DNA of 64,000 bases from Pyropia yezoensis (Eukaryota; Rhodophyta; Bangiophyceae; Bangiales; Bangiaceae): contig CM020618.1 in assembly GCA_009829735.1 (NCBI GenBank), positions 2,044,882-2,108,881 of the forward strand, given 5' to 3'. Shown in pieces: positions 42,119 through 53,900 of the stretch (position 1 is its first letter; the number at the start of each line of letters is the position of its first letter). A model generated the notes under the pieces. It was given only the letters and a program-made list of their open reading frames with translations. It did not search any database and was not told the DNA's origin. Made by a program: the position numbers and the translations under genes.

Positions 42119-44064
42119 ATGGCTAGCTCGGACCCCCCGTCGTCCGGGGAGTACACGGGTGACGCACGTACTTCAGTGCCTTTGAATACTGGTGAGACAC
42201 AGGTGGGTTTACCTGGGGTCGCAGAGGGACTAGAGGTCCCTCAAGCCAGCAGGACTGGAAGTGCGGGCGGGCAACAGGCCACTCCGACTCAGTCGGGAGT
42301 TCACTCGGGTGACACTTCTGATGTGGGTGGGCCGAAGTCTGGCCACCGTGTGGTATACTCAACGGGAAAGTCCCAAGGGGTGAGGACTGTCCCCGCGGGT
42401 TCCACTCGGGTTGGAGCCAACTTTGGCTTGGAGCCGTCGCCAACTAGGCTTTCGGAGGACGGCGGACCTCCGTTGGTCGGCGATGGGCTCGCGCCCATGC
42501 CCCCGGTTGAGACCCCTGAGGAACGTGTTACCCCTCAGGTGGACTCCCGGAGGCGGACCGAGACTCAACTGGAGTCGTCAATCCACTCCTCGCGGAAACT
42601 GTCCGTCGGGAGGCGACCAATGTGTTGCGGCAGACTTTGCCGGACCTGGTGGTCACGATGACGAATACTATTCTGAATCAGATTGTGGCGAGTTTGCCAG
42701 ATGGCCTTAGTGTCCAGACCGGATTGGGGCTTTCGAGCCCGCAGGCACAGGGGGAATCCCTCCTCACGCCTATCTCGGGTCGCCCCGAACAGGGGGGGAC
42801 CCCTGTGACTCCCAACGTGGGAGTCGCACCATTCTCGGTGGGGCGTACGCCCTTCACGGGGGAGTTCCCCTCGGAAACGCCGACGGCTACACCAAGCGCG
42901 CCGCGCCGGACTACAGGCACTGAGGGTGAACTTACCCCAGTGCCACAGCGGCTGTTCCCTCAACGTGAGGTGCCGCCCAAGATCCAGGTAGCCAACCCGG
43001 TCTACCAGCGGATCTTTGACTGTGAGACCTACGCCCTCCACAACAAGTCGGTGGTGTATGGTCCTGACCAGGCCCGAGCCATGGGCCGTGCCAAGAAGAA
43101 TGCACTTCATTCTTTTGGACACAAAGCGGAGTGGGATGGAACCCCCCCCCTCCGTGTCTTTGAGTTCCTACGTCGTTTCACAAAAGCCTGTGACGACAAT
43201 GCCATAAGTGAAGGCATGGCTTTTTACATGCTACAGGAGTTTACGAAGGGCGACCTGCGGACAGAACTTATGTCCGTCATGCCCAGCTCCTCAAGTGGAG
43301 GCGCTGGGGAGGTGACGTCCTATTTGGAGCTCGTCAACTGGTTGTTGAGAGCCATGGTTGATGAGGCAGCGTTGGCTTCTCAAGTCGAGGAGTTTACGCA
43401 AGCCCATCAGGAAGAGGCGGAGGACGAGTTGTCCTTTGCGGAGCGAGTCCGTAAGCTCAACAATCTTTGTGGGTTTCTTCATCCACAAGCTGTGGTGAAG
43501 AGTCGGTTTGTGGAGGGACTCCATTGGTCAGTCCGGATGGAGACCCGGGAGCATAACACTGCCCGGGCGACCCTGGCCGAGTTGGCCAGGTTCGCCTATC
43601 GCAGAGGCGAGGCCTACCGCAAGTTGCGGGAGGAACAACGCCAGGAGCGTCAGGCCGAGTTGGCCAAGGAACGGGAGGAGGCGCGCCAGGCCAGAGAGTT
43701 GAGAGAGGCACGCTGAATCCGCAAGGATAGGGTGGTAGCTGCCGTGGGAACTTCCCAGGGTATCCCTTCGTCTTCCCCAGTTGGGAAGACCCCTCCCGGA
43801 ACAGACCATCGGTGTTGGAACTGCAACTGCGATGGACACTGGGCATATGATTGCCCCAAGTTGAGTAAACGCATCCAACAACTTGTTAGGAATGCGAGTA
43901 AGAAGTCGGCTACGAACGAAGCACGGTCACGCCGCGAGGGTGGGTCTCGACCGGTCGTCGCGGTCGCCACACCCTCGGCGGAGGAGGCGGACACGTCGTC
44001 CTCGGACTCGTCGTCTTCCTCCCCGCCCTCAGATTCGGACGCCAAGTCGGCGGGAAACAAATGA
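42119..44064 (+). mobile_element. Gypsy gag region
   Basis: The region starts near the ATG at 42119. It encodes a Ser/Thr/Pro-rich N-terminal section, then a helical capsid-like section with FEFLRRFTKACDDNAISEGM in its middle. A highly charged Glu/Arg/Gln-rich stretch and a CCHC zinc knuckle (CWNCNCDGHWAYDC) follow, close to the pol start. The order is normal for a Ty3/gypsy Gag. Fossil description only; whether it is whole is uncertain. Confidence 0.8.
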
Positions 44065-47000
44065 CCGTTGGGGCTGGTCGTCCGAAGCTCACAACGGCAG
44101 CCTCGGCCAAGTGGGCCAGGAGGACGAACCAACCGTGCCGGATACTGCGGCGACCTAAGGGAGTCCGCCCACCTCGGGTAGGACTCCCCAAGAACGTAAA
44201 CCCACGTCGGGTCATCGCGGTGCTGACGGGTGAGAACTTCCAGGTGGCTGGACGGGTGCAACTTGCCCCCGGCTGCGCCTGTTGTGCCCGTATCGTACTT
44301 GATACCGGGTCAGGAGCCTCCTTGATACGCAAGTCGCTATTACCAAAGGAGGTGAAGCTCCAACGCTGGAGGTCCAAAGCTGACCATATGATTGACATCA
44401 ATGGTGGGGTACTTCCCATCGTTGGTGCCGTGACCCTACCAACTAGGTTGGGGACCCATGAGGTTGACGTGACCTGTGGTGTAGTTGAGAATATATCGGT
44501 AACCCTGCTTCTGGGTACCCCTTATGTTGTTACACAAGTGCCTTTGATTTGTGGCCCTGAGTACTGGGTCAAGTTGATGAATGGGGAGACTATCCCCATC
44601 CTTGGTAAGGGAAAGTCTGTGGCTCCTGTGATAGTCTCACAGTCGAAGCCTGTTTGCTCTGTGAGGGAAGGGTTTACTGCTACCCTGCGTCTAGCCCGTA
44701 AAGTCACGTTGCCCCCCAACTCGGTGGCGCACGTTGATGTTGTAACTGATTATACGGGGAACGGGTTGGTGCACCCTCACCCCCGTCTTGCTCGCAAGCA
44801 CCAAGTTCATGTTGCCCTTGGCACGATGGACTCCAAAGCCGGAGTCCCGTGGAGGATACAGGTGATGAACCTGAGCTCGTCGCCCCAGTACTTCAAATCG
44901 GGAGCCAAGTTCGGCTATATCGACCAACACGAGGGACCGGTAGTAGCGGTCACCCTCAACGCGGGCGCAAGTAGCGACCCGAGGTCCGGAAAGGAGAAGC
45001 ATCAAGCCAAGTCGGCCGCCTCTCCTCGGCCCCATGTGAACATGGAGGGTGTCCCCCCCAGGTTGAGGGTTCAAGTTGAACGCCTCTTGGACCAATATCA
45101 CAAGTTGTGGGATGGTCAATTGGGACTCATGAGAGCCACCCAACACCGGATCGAGTTGAAGCCCGGTGCACCCCCTATACGCCAACAACCGTATAGGGGA
45201 GGACCTCGTTCAAGGGCCCTCGTTAAGGAGCAAGTTGCTCGCATGGAGGCCCTCGATGTGATCGAGGCCAGCAACGCCGAGTGGGCGAGTCCGGTGGTTA
45301 TCGTCCCCAAAGTTGATGGGACCCCCCGGTTTTGTATCGACTACCGTAAGCTCAACGAGAGCACGGTGAAGGACAGTTATCCCCTACCCAGGATGGACGA
45401 CTGTCTGGACTCTCTGGGGGAGGCAAACGTGTTCTCTACCCTGGACTGTAACGCGGGGTACTGGCAAATTCCCATTGCCCCGGAGGACAGGCATAAAACT
45501 ACCTTTACCTGTCACTGTGGTACCTACCAGTGCAAGCGCCTACCGTTTGGTCTGTGTAACGCGCCGGCAACTTTCCAGCGCGCTATGGACATGATTCTGG
45601 CCGGAGTACGGTGGCAGATCTGTCTTGTGTACCTAGACGATATTATTGTGTTCTCCCGAAGTCCGGAGGAACACATTGGCCATCTTGGCCAGGTGTTCAA
45701 GCTACTTGCTGACGCCGGTGTGTCACTGAAGGCGAGTAAGTGCCACCTCTTCACTCAAGAGGTGGAGTACTTGGGACATGTTGTCCGTCCGGGGCGTCTC
45801 AGTGTTAACGAGAAGAACTTGAGGGCTATTCGTAAGGCTCAGTACCCCCGGACCCAGACCCAGATGAGGAGCTTCCTCCGGATGTGTAACGTGTACCGAC
45901 GTTTCAACAAGGGCTTCGCCAAGGTGGCGAAGCCGTTGAATGAGTTAGTGAGCTCAACGCTCCCGAAGAACCTACCTCCCCCAAGTCGGGTGGAGCAGGA
46001 ATCCTTTGAGACTCTTCGGGACCTTCTGCTGAAGCCCCCCATCTTGGCTATTCCCAAGTTGGGAGGCCACTACATCCTGGATGTGGAAGCTAGCTACGAC
46101 CAACTTGGTTGTGTGTTGCTTCAGCAGCAGCCGGACAAGGAGTACTTGCCGGTGGGATACTTCAGTAAGGGGCTGAACTCGGCCGAGAAGAACTACGGAG
46201 TCACCGAGTTGGAAGGACTCGCAGTGGTGTGGGCGGTGACGTCACTTCGTCACTACCTAGAGGGTGAGAAGTTCCTCATCCGCTGTGACCACCGCGCGTT
46301 GCAGTTCATCTTTAAGACGGACTGTATGAACACTCGTCTCAATCGGTGGAGGGTGCGACTGGCACCCTTCAACTTTGACATTGGGTACCGACCTGGCAGG
46401 CAACATGCCCTTGCCGAAGGCCTCTCTCGGGTACCTACCGAGGGGCTGGACACTAACCCAGTCGATGAGGACATCCCCATCGTGGGGGTAGTCACGCGCT
46501 CGGGTCAGGCGTTGAACCCCGAGGCACCAGGGAACAAGAAGTACTTGCCCCTGTCCCTGGACGAGGTGGTGAAGGCCCAGGCCGAGGATCCCTTCTGCAA
46601 GTCGCAGAGGGATACACTGGATACAGTGGCGGAGACGCGGTTCTTTCTGGGAGACGATGGCCTCCTCGTGAGGAGGGGGGTATTCCAGGGGACCGAACAA
46701 CTTGTCGTCCCCGCATCCCTCAAGGGCAGTATCCTGGAGAGGGAGCACAACGCTCCCACGGGTGGACACCTGGGGTCTAGTAAACTGTACCAGACCCTGA
46801 GGACCAGGTACTACTGGCCGTCCATGGTGGTGGACATCTATAGTTGGGTGGCTGCCTGCACAAGTTGTGCACAGAACCGTTTGATGGAACGGCGGCCTAG
46901 TACGGCTATGCTATTGTTCCCGGCCAAGGAGCCCTTCGCCGCGTTGGCGATGGACATCCTTGGGCCACTGCCAGTGACTGAGGAGGGCAACCAGTACCTC

Positions 47001-48044
47001 CTGGTCATCTGTGACCGCTTCACGAAACTTACGCGAGCGATCCCACTGGCAGAGATCACGGCCACGTCGGTCGTGTCAGCCTTCCTAGATCACTGGGTTG
47101 CCGCGTATGGCATCCCAGATAGTACAGTATCGGACAATGGACCGCAATTTGCGTCTGTACTGTTTCAGGGAGTGCTGGATATGTTGGGGGTTAAGGCAAA
47201 CTATGCCACCCCCTACCACCCACAAACTAATGGGCAGGTGGAGCGCTTCAACAAAACTATTGTTAGGCAGCTGCGCCACTATGTGAGTGAGCACGTGAAG
47301 ACGTGGGACCAATACATTTCTATCCTTACTACTGCCTATAATTCGCAGGTTCACTCATCTACCGGGGAAGTACCCCTCGCTTTTGTGACCCCCCGTCGCG
47401 TGCGGTCTATTGCCGTGCGGCGGTCGCTCCCAACTAGGGAGGATGGTGGCAGTACGCCTACTCCTACTGAGAGTAAGGCGGAGTTCGCTGCTAGGCTTGA
47501 AAACCTCATCCCTAAAGTCAGGGCTGAGATGGACAAAGCACAAAAGCGCTACAAGCGTACCTTTGACAAAAAGGTGCGCAATGCTAAGCACGTCCCCGAG
47601 CAGGGTGACTGGGTGCTGGTACACTCGCACACCCCAACTGGGGGTAAGCTGGTATTCCAGACGAAGGGGCCGTACCAGGTCCTTCGTACTGATGGGCGGC
47701 GCTTCACCATCGAAAGTGACGATGGGGTCCGCACAGTGAACGGACAGGACGTGGTCAAAGTTGCACCACCGCCTGCAGGCGACCCAGCCTGGGCGCGTGC
47801 GTTGGAAGCGTGGCGCCTCCCCTCACTGCCTGCGGCCAAACAGGGCCCGCAGGAGTACGTGTTCGATAAGTTCATCGACCACGGATGGGATGAAGACACT
47901 GACCGCCTCATGTTGAGGGTGCGTTGGTTTGGCTACAAAGCCAAGGACGATACGTGGGAGTATGTGGAGGACCTTCCTGCTGAGAAGGTCCGGGCGTACT
48001 GTGCCCGGAATGAGATAGACCCTAACAGCCCTCCCTCAACGTGA
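44061..48044 (+). CDS. pol: Gypsy Pol polyprotein with chromodomain
   Basis: One open frame of 1,327 aa overlapping the end of the gag region by four bases. Aspartic protease: LDTGSGASL near residue 80. Reverse transcriptase: PFGLCNAPATFQ and YLDDIIVFS (DNA near 45630-45660). RNase H: around 46060-46330. Integrase: an HHCC zinc region (about 46740-46880) and the DDE core with VSDNGPQF and HPQTNGQVERFN (about 46950-47260). A chromodomain closes the protein (RVRWFGYKAKDDTWE, about 47860-48030). Protease, RT, RNase H, integrase is the Ty3/gypsy order, and the chromodomain places it in the chromovirus branch, whose members use it to target chromatin. Confidence 0.95.
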   Translation: MTVGAGRPKLTTAASAKWARRTNQPCRILRRPKGVRPPRVGLPKNVNPRRVIAVLTGENFQVAGRVQLAPGCACCARIVLDTGSGASLIRKSLLPKEVKLQRWRSKADHMIDINGGVLPIVGAVTLPTRLGTHEVDVTCGVVENISVTLLLGTPYVVTQVPLICGPEYWVKLMNGETIPILGKGKSVAPVIVSQSKPVCSVREGFTATLRLARKVTLPPNSVAHVDVVTDYTGNGLVHPHPRLARKHQVHVALGTMDSKAGVPWRIQVMNLSSSPQYFKSGAKFGYIDQHEGPVVAVTLNAGASSDPRSGKEKHQAKSAASPRPHVNMEGVPPRLRVQVERLLDQYHKLWDGQLGLMRATQHRIELKPGAPPIRQQPYRGGPRSRALVKEQVARMEALDVIEASNAEWASPVVIVPKVDGTPRFCIDYRKLNESTVKDSYPLPRMDDCLDSLGEANVFSTLDCNAGYWQIPIAPEDRHKTTFTCHCGTYQCKRLPFGLCNAPATFQRAMDMILAGVRWQICLVYLDDIIVFSRSPEEHIGHLGQVFKLLADAGVSLKASKCHLFTQEVEYLGHVVRPGRLSVNEKNLRAIRKAQYPRTQTQMRSFLRMCNVYRRFNKGFAKVAKPLNELVSSTLPKNLPPPSRVEQESFETLRDLLLKPPILAIPKLGGHYILDVEASYDQLGCVLLQQQPDKEYLPVGYFSKGLNSAEKNYGVTELEGLAVVWAVTSLRHYLEGEKFLIRCDHRALQFIFKTDCMNTRLNRWRVRLAPFNFDIGYRPGRQHALAEGLSRVPTEGLDTNPVDEDIPIVGVVTRSGQALNPEAPGNKKYLPLSLDEVVKAQAEDPFCKSQRDTLDTVAETRFFLGDDGLLVRRGVFQGTEQLVVPASLKGSILEREHNAPTGGHLGSSKLYQTLRTRYYWPSMVVDIYSWVAACTSCAQNRLMERRPSTAMLLFPAKEPFAALAMDILGPLPVTEEGNQYLLVICDRFTKLTRAIPLAEITATSVVSAFLDHWVAAYGIPDSTVSDNGPQFASVLFQGVLDMLGVKANYATPYHPQTNGQVERFNKTIVRQLRHYVSEHVKTWDQYISILTTAYNSQVHSSTGEVPLAFVTPRRVRSIAVRRSLPTREDGGSTPTPTESKAEFAARLENLIPKVRAEMDKAQKRYKRTFDKKVRNAKHVPEQGDWVLVHSHTPTGGKLVFQTKGPYQVLRTDGRRFTIESDDGVRTVNGQDVVKVAPPPAGDPAWARALEAWRLPSLPAAKQGPQEYVFDKFIDHGWDEDTDRLMLRVRWFGYKAKDDTWEYVEDLPAEKVRAYCARNEIDPNSPPST

Positions 48045-48155
48045 GGGAAGGCCGAGCAACAGTGCCAAGAGAGTGCTTCAAGTCGAAGTGGTACGCAGAG
48101 TGGCTTTTAACTACAGCCCTAACCCTCACACTCTCACAACAAAGGCAGCTGCCAA

Positions 48156-50099
48156 CTAGGCACGCATGCTAGACTCTCCCACTCCACGGCCCTCGCCCTC
48201 ACGTGGAGGCGGGCGGCGAGACCCACGCCGATAACGGTCTCCACTCGTTGGAAGAGGCGGCGGCTCCAAGTCGGAACCGTCGCGCCCTTCACGGTCGCGC
48301 AAGTGGCGCCGACCGTGGCTACTCTTCTGCCTGGTCTTGCGCGCAAGTTTGCGACGCAGACGCTGGACAGACTCCGTCTCCGACGGGGTAGAGGACTCCG
48401 AGACGGAGTAAGACAACTCGTCTTCCGACACGGAGGGAGAGCGCCGCGAGTGTCGGCGACGACGGCGAGGAGGCGAGTATGCCCGACTCGCTCGACGTTT
48501 GCCACGCCCAAGTGGGGCTGGCTGGGGCATAATAGCCCCAATGCGAGCCAACTCGGCCGTCATAAACTCCGCCACCGACTCGCAACTCGCGGTCGCCACT
48601 GCAGTACGAACGCGCTCCTCAAGTTGAGGAGTCTCGGAACTTTGGAGGGTTGCGGTCGACGCGGCCAACCAGGAAATGGTGCGCACCAACGTGGTCATCA
48701 TCATCTCTGAGGTCAGAGGCGTGGGCGGTAACACCAACTTGGGGTATACCGTCAGGAGGGTGGCCCCCAAGTTGGGGGACACCGGGGTGGATGACTCCAC
48801 GGCCACGCTGATCGGGATGCTCCCGTGAGGCTGGAAAGGAACAGGAGGAAGCGGAGGGGCACGCCGAGGTGGCGGTACCCGGGTGTAACTGCGACCCCGA
48901 CTTGGGGCCCCCGCAGTAGGTTGAGTCATATGGTCATCATATGAGGGCACAGCCATAACTATGGGCTTGTCCGGGGGTGGCGCAGTGTGGCGATCCACCC
49001 CCGGGGCATACGGGTAGTCCCCGATGCCCAACCCCTCTCGCAGGACCACACGGCCGTCGTGAAGTTCACGAGCGTCCCACACGAACGGGCGAAGTGCGCC
49101 ATCGTCCTTGGGCCCACGAGTGGGGCGGCGCAACTTGTGCTCAATGCTCTCCCACTCGATGAACTTATGGAGCCGGAGCATCTCCTCAAGTAGAGTGAGT
49201 TGTCCTGATGAGCACCCCTCAGCAACTAGCTGAGGGGTGAGCTGTTCCAAACCTTGGATGAGCCGGAGCGGGAGATGCCAGAGCATCCCCCGCCGCTGAA
49301 CACAAGACACCCAGGTCGACATGACCTCGAGGAGCCACTGGGTGGCCAACATGGCCCACACCAGGTGATCAGGGCCAGCCGTCAACATGAAGGAGCCGAA
49401 GTTGTCAAGCAACCGTGGCAGCAACGCCGGGAACCCGTAGGGGACCTCAACTTGAGGCCACCACTCGGGCTTCTTCGGATAGTACTGCTCCTTACTGGCA
49501 GCAGACTGTTGAGGAAACTCAAGTTGAGCCGAGGTCACCAAGTAGGGACCTCGCCGGAAGTCTTTCTCCATCCGCACATCAAAGTGATGAGTGTGCGGAT
49601 CGGCCTCGTGGAGGTACGGGGGGCGAGTTGCCACCGCGTCCCAAGTAAAGGTCGGCAAGTCGCCGGGACCCGGGATAGTTCCCCCGCGGTTCACCATGGC
49701 CTTGGCACGCTGAACGTCCTCAACCTCCTCATCGTCCAGGAAGGCAAACTGGTCCATCCTGAAGCCGGCAGGGAACCCGACCCTACGGGGATACTTCTCC
49801 CGTAGGCGGTCCCATACCCGACCCATCGCTGCGCCAAGTCGGCCACAGCGAAGAACAGTCAACCCCTCCTCATAGAGAGGCCAAGCGGGGTAAAACCACC
49901 GCCCCAAGGCCTCACGCGGGACAACTTGTCCCGCCTCCGGGGGAGACCCCGCCGTCAACCCAAAGCCGGGTGACGCGGGAGTCCCATCCCCCGGAGCGAT
50001 CGCGGAGCCCCCGCCGGAAGTCCCGGCGGGTGCTGCACCGTAGGTGGTGTCCTCCATACGCTCATCTAGAGAGTCCGTCTCCACTCCCGGGGTCGCCAT
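48156..50099 (-). CDS. Antisense ORF of the gypsy element, unknown function
   Basis: A minus-strand open frame of 647 aa from the ATG at 50099 (context AGCCATGGCG); it stays open upstream to 50270, which would give 704 aa. It fills most of the 2.4 kb between pol and the 3' LTR. Composition is protein-like. A middle section (about residues 90-330) is rich in Trp, Tyr, His and Leu (for example VWAMLATQWLLEVMSTWV). A Pro-rich section follows, then a predicted helical segment and a C-terminal Arg/Ser/Glu-rich tail (PPRRRRRHSRRSPS). The basic tail suggests nucleic-acid binding. I recognise no family. Extra antisense frames at this place are known in some plant Ty3/gypsy lineages, but similarity to them cannot be judged here. 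Confidence 0.7.
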   Translation of the reverse strand: MATPGVETDSLDERMEDTTYGAAPAGTSGGGSAIAPGDGTPASPGFGLTAGSPPEAGQVVPREALGRWFYPAWPLYEEGLTVLRCGRLGAAMGRVWDRLREKYPRRVGFPAGFRMDQFAFLDDEEVEDVQRAKAMVNRGGTIPGPGDLPTFTWDAVATRPPYLHEADPHTHHFDVRMEKDFRRGPYLVTSAQLEFPQQSAASKEQYYPKKPEWWPQVEVPYGFPALLPRLLDNFGSFMLTAGPDHLVWAMLATQWLLEVMSTWVSCVQRRGMLWHLPLRLIQGLEQLTPQLVAEGCSSGQLTLLEEMLRLHKFIEWESIEHKLRRPTRGPKDDGALRPFVWDARELHDGRVVLREGLGIGDYPYAPGVDRHTAPPPDKPIVMAVPSYDDHMTQPTAGAPSRGRSYTRVPPPRRAPPLPPVPFQPHGSIPISVAVESSTPVSPNLGATLLTVYPKLVLPPTPLTSEMMMTTLVRTISWLAASTATLQSSETPQLEERVRTAVATASCESVAEFMTAELARIGAIMPQPAPLGRGKRRASRAYSPPRRRRRHSRRSPSVSEDELSYSVSESSTPSETESVQRLRRKLARKTRQKSSHGRRHLRDREGRDGSDLEPPPLPTSGDRYRRGSRRPPPREGEGRGVGESSMRA

Positions 50100-50424
50100 G
50101 GCTCTCCCCAAGTGGGGGAGAGACGCTCTGGCTATCGCGGCACGAGACCCGCCTCGAGTTGAGGGGGACTCGGATCGTGGGTATACGGGTGGCCTCCCCA
50201 GCGTGGGGCGGCCCAGTGGAAGGTGAAGGGGAGGTGGTGGTGATGGTGAAGTGTGAACTGAGGAGAGCAAGCTGCCGAGTGGGCAAGCTTGAGGAGAGGG
50301 GCGGTCAACGTGACCGCCTCCACATCCGTGTTACGTACTCGATGGGGGACAGCAAGTCGCGCCCCCAACGCCGAGACGTGCGTTTACGCACCCCCTCACA
50401 GGGCCGACCGGGTCGGTCGGAACT

Positions 50425-50437
50425 GAGGAGAGGGGAG
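50425..50437 (+). promoter_or_regulatory. Gypsy polypurine tract
   Basis: GAGGAGAGGGGAG lies directly before the 3' LTR, the expected place and composition of the plus-strand DNA primer. Confidence 0.8.
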
Positions 50438-50906
50438 TGTGGCAGTATTGACCCCCAGGTAGGGGGGCAACACGTGCCATGCAAGGGGCGGCAGGCCACT
50501 AGCCTGATCCGTTCCTCCCCCTGCATTTGGGTCCATATTCCCTAAGTTTGGGATAGTTAGCTTAGTAGTAAATCCAACTTGGATTTGAGGGTTTTCTGCA
50601 TTTATCGTCTTGAATTTTCGTGTGGCCCGGTGGGCAGGTGCTGGGGTGGGAGATTCTGAGTGGCGAGATTCTGAGTGGACCCTGGGGGGATAAGAGGAGG
50701 GACAGCGGGGCTTGGCCCTGCGTCCCCGTCCCGACGAAGAAACTGTTGGACCACACACCATCCTCTTGTTTGTCCGTGGGGGGTTTGCCCCACAACAGGG
50801 ACAGAGTGTGTGCGACTTGCACTTCTTCCGGTTCCCCCGACACGGGAGGCAGCCCTTGCACACCGCCCCAACTTGGGTGCCGTGTGTGCATGTGGTTTTT
50901 GCCACA
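50438..50906 (+). repeat. Gypsy 3' LTR
   Basis: 469 bp, almost identical to the 5' LTR, followed by the target duplication CAAGG at 50907-50911, after which copia sequence resumes. Confidence 0.95.
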
Positions 50907-53900
50907 CAAGGCAGCCCAGCGCCGGCTCGAGTACTACTCCAAGAAGGACTCGGGCAAGGCCTCGGCCGCCACCGTGCTATTCCAGCTATGCACTCAACTG
51001 GACGCCATGCTGATTGGTGAGCGCACCAGTGAGGCAGAAGACGAGGACGGTGGATCCGGGGGGTGTGATGAGGATGACCGCCAGCTGTTTGACGCTCTGT
51101 TGGCGTCGCGCGGCGGCGCCCCCAAGGCAGGCGCGGCGGACACCGACACTAAGGCGGATTTTGCGATGGAGGAATGACTCGTCGCCTTTCCTCCATTTGC
51201 TGACGCCGTCGGGGCCGGCCGCCCCGCGCCCACGTGGATGCCAACGTGTCAGAGTGCCTGCTAGCTGCCGCCGCTGATACAAACGTGTTTCTTGGCGCAT
51301 GCCTGGACACCGGGGCGGAGCGGACCGTGATTGGCCGCCGGCAGGCAGCCGCCTACGCGCACTTTGCTGGCAAGGAGCTGCACCTGGCGGAGCCCAAGAA
51401 CGCCGCCTTCCGATTCGGTGGCTCGGACTACCCCAGCCTGGGTGTGTTGTCAATCCGTGTGCCGCTGGCTGGTGACCTATTTTTACATATGGACGTGGAC
51501 GTGGTCGACGTCAGCGTACCGTTCCTGTTTGGCCTCGATGCCCTGGACGCGAACGAGATGTACGTCAACACCGTGACCAATGAGCTGGTATGCGTCGCCT
51601 ACAAGTTGTCGGTCCCCGTGACGCGCAAGTACGGGCATGTTTTCCTCGAGTGGAGTCGTGACACCCTGTACACCATGGTGGAGGCGGAGCGACTCCATCG
51701 CCACTTTTGTCACCCTGCACCTGAGCGTTTGTTCGCTGTGTTGCGGCAGGCCAACGACCCACACGCCAACAAGGAGACCCTAAGCCGGCTGGAGGAGGTG
51801 ACCGCAACCTGTGACACGTGTCAACGGCTGGCCAAGGAGCCGACCCGCTTCCGCGTAGCGCTGCCCGCGGAGGACATCGTGTTCAACAGGACCGTCCTGG
51901 TCGACCTCATGTGGCTGGAGAGTGAGCCGGTTCTCCATGTGGTGGACAAGGACACGGGCTTTAACGCGGGTGCCTTTATGCGCGATGGTGAGACGGCCGA
52001 CGCTGCCTGGAGCCTGTACCTCCGCATCTGGGTGTACCCCTATGCTGGGCACCCGGACGCGATGCACACGGACCAGGGGCCGCAGCTGACGTCGGCCAAG
52101 TGGCGGGCACTGCTGCAAGCCGTGGGCACGAAGCATATTGAGTCGGGCATCGAGTCGCACAACGCGTTGGGATCTGGCGAGCGCTATCACGCATTTTTGC
52201 GGCAGATCTACCGTCGAGTGCGGGCCGACCATCCAACGCTCGCCGCCGAGCACGCGCTCTCCCTCGCCGTCTCTGCGATGAACAACACCGCCGGACCTGC
52301 TGGCCTCGTGCCGACCCTGCTTGTGTTTGGCATTGTCCCACGCACACCGATCAGCCCTGTGGACCTGCCGGCACAAAAGGTGCGACTGGAGGCGATGAGA
52401 ACGGCACGCGACGAGATGAGGCGGACCGTCGCGCGCGCCCGATTGCGGGAAGCTCTCCGAATGCGTGTACCGCGAGCCGCCGACGCGGACGTCGCCGCGG
52501 GAATGGCCGTGCTTGTGTTTCGCGAGAAACCGGTCAACAGCTGGGTGGGGCCCTACACGGTTATCAAGGCGGACGGCAAGCTCGTCTGGATCGACGTGGA
52601 CGGTACTGAAAAGCTGTTCTCCGTTGATAATGTGAAGCAGTACCGTCACAGCGCCGTGCCTGGTGCTAAGGGGGGTGAGAGCGACCAAATATCTCCAGAC
52701 GGATCTGACAACGCAGCACCGCCTCGACCTGAGGACGGGGAGCTCTCTGTGCGCGAGGTCGGAGACGAGGAGCTGGACCAGCTTATGGACGCCAAGCGCA
52801 CCGGCGACCAACTGCTGCGCGACCTCTGCATTGGATTGCACACCTTCTCGGAGACTGCCCCGCCCTCTGAGCATATCTTTCCACCGTCGGGCGTGCTGAT
52901 AACGGAAGTTCTCACGGAGGGTGACGTGCGCATCCAATCTGAGCCGTGTCGAGCGTCGACTCAGCGGGAGGTGGACGGCCTATTGGGGCGAGGCACGATG
53001 AAGGTCATCAAGAAGCGATCCTTGCCCAAAGGGGCAAATATTGTCGGAGGCCGATTCGTCCACACCCTCAAGCACGTCGGCTCCCCCAAGGAGCAGCCAA
53101 AGTCGCGCTACGTTGCGCAGGGATACAAGGACCGAGACAAGCGGTTCGTAGTACGCAACCTGTCGACCTTGCGGCAGCGGTCCACAAAGATGGTAGTGTC
53201 TACCAGCGCGGTGCGTGGGTATCGCCTTTTCGCGCACGACGTGAACCAGTCCTAACTCCAGAGCATGGAGAATATGACCCGTGGCGTCTACCTGCAGCCG
53301 CGGGCGGCGGACAGGGAGTACTTTCGGATCGGTGAGGACGAGGTGCTGCAGCTGGTGCGGCCGTTGTATGGGATCTGCGACGCTGGGGACTACTGGGCCG
53401 CGACATTCACTGCACATGTGGAGAACGACTTGGGCATGGCACCCACAACGGAGGACCCTGCGCTGTACGTGCGGGACGGAGCGGATGGTGTGGAAGGACT
53501 CCTGGGCACCTATGTCGACGACAGCATACTCGGCGGCAATGAGACCTTCCAGGTGCTGACGGAGGCAACTCTACGTCAGTTTGACGCCAAGCCTCGGCAG
53601 TGGGACAACTTCGAGTTTCTCGGCGTCACCATCGCCTCCGCCCGTGGCCCTGATTGGTGCATCGAGCTGACGCAGACGAACTACATCGCCGCCCTGAACC
53701 CCATGAATCTGTCAGCGACGTACGAGGAGTTTGCGTCTGTGCGTGCCGCTGTCGCTTGGCTCTCGCACACCCGGCCGGACTTGTGCTGCGCGATCAACCG
53801 CGCGGCCCAGGCTACCCCCAAGTCGTACTGTACGCGGCATATCCGAGATCTAAATAAGGCCATCAAGCGAGCTAAGAGTACCAGCGATTGGGCGCTGATT

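Larger units (their letters stand above)
41531..50906 (+). mobile_element. Ty3/gypsy chromovirus with antisense ORF, nested in copia
   Basis: A 9,376-bp element bounded by 469-bp LTRs (41531-41999 and 50438-50906), TGTGGC to GCCACA, differing at about one position. It has a perfect 5-bp target duplication CAAGG (41526-41530 and 50907-50911), so it inserted recently, and after the copia element. Its parts are a primer-binding region just after the 5' LTR, gag with zinc knuckle, and pol with protease, reverse transcriptase, RNase H, integrase and C-terminal chromodomain. A long antisense open frame and a polypurine tract precede the 3' LTR. Pol looks whole; the gag region shows up to about two possible breaks or natural frame divisions. 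Confidence 0.95.
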
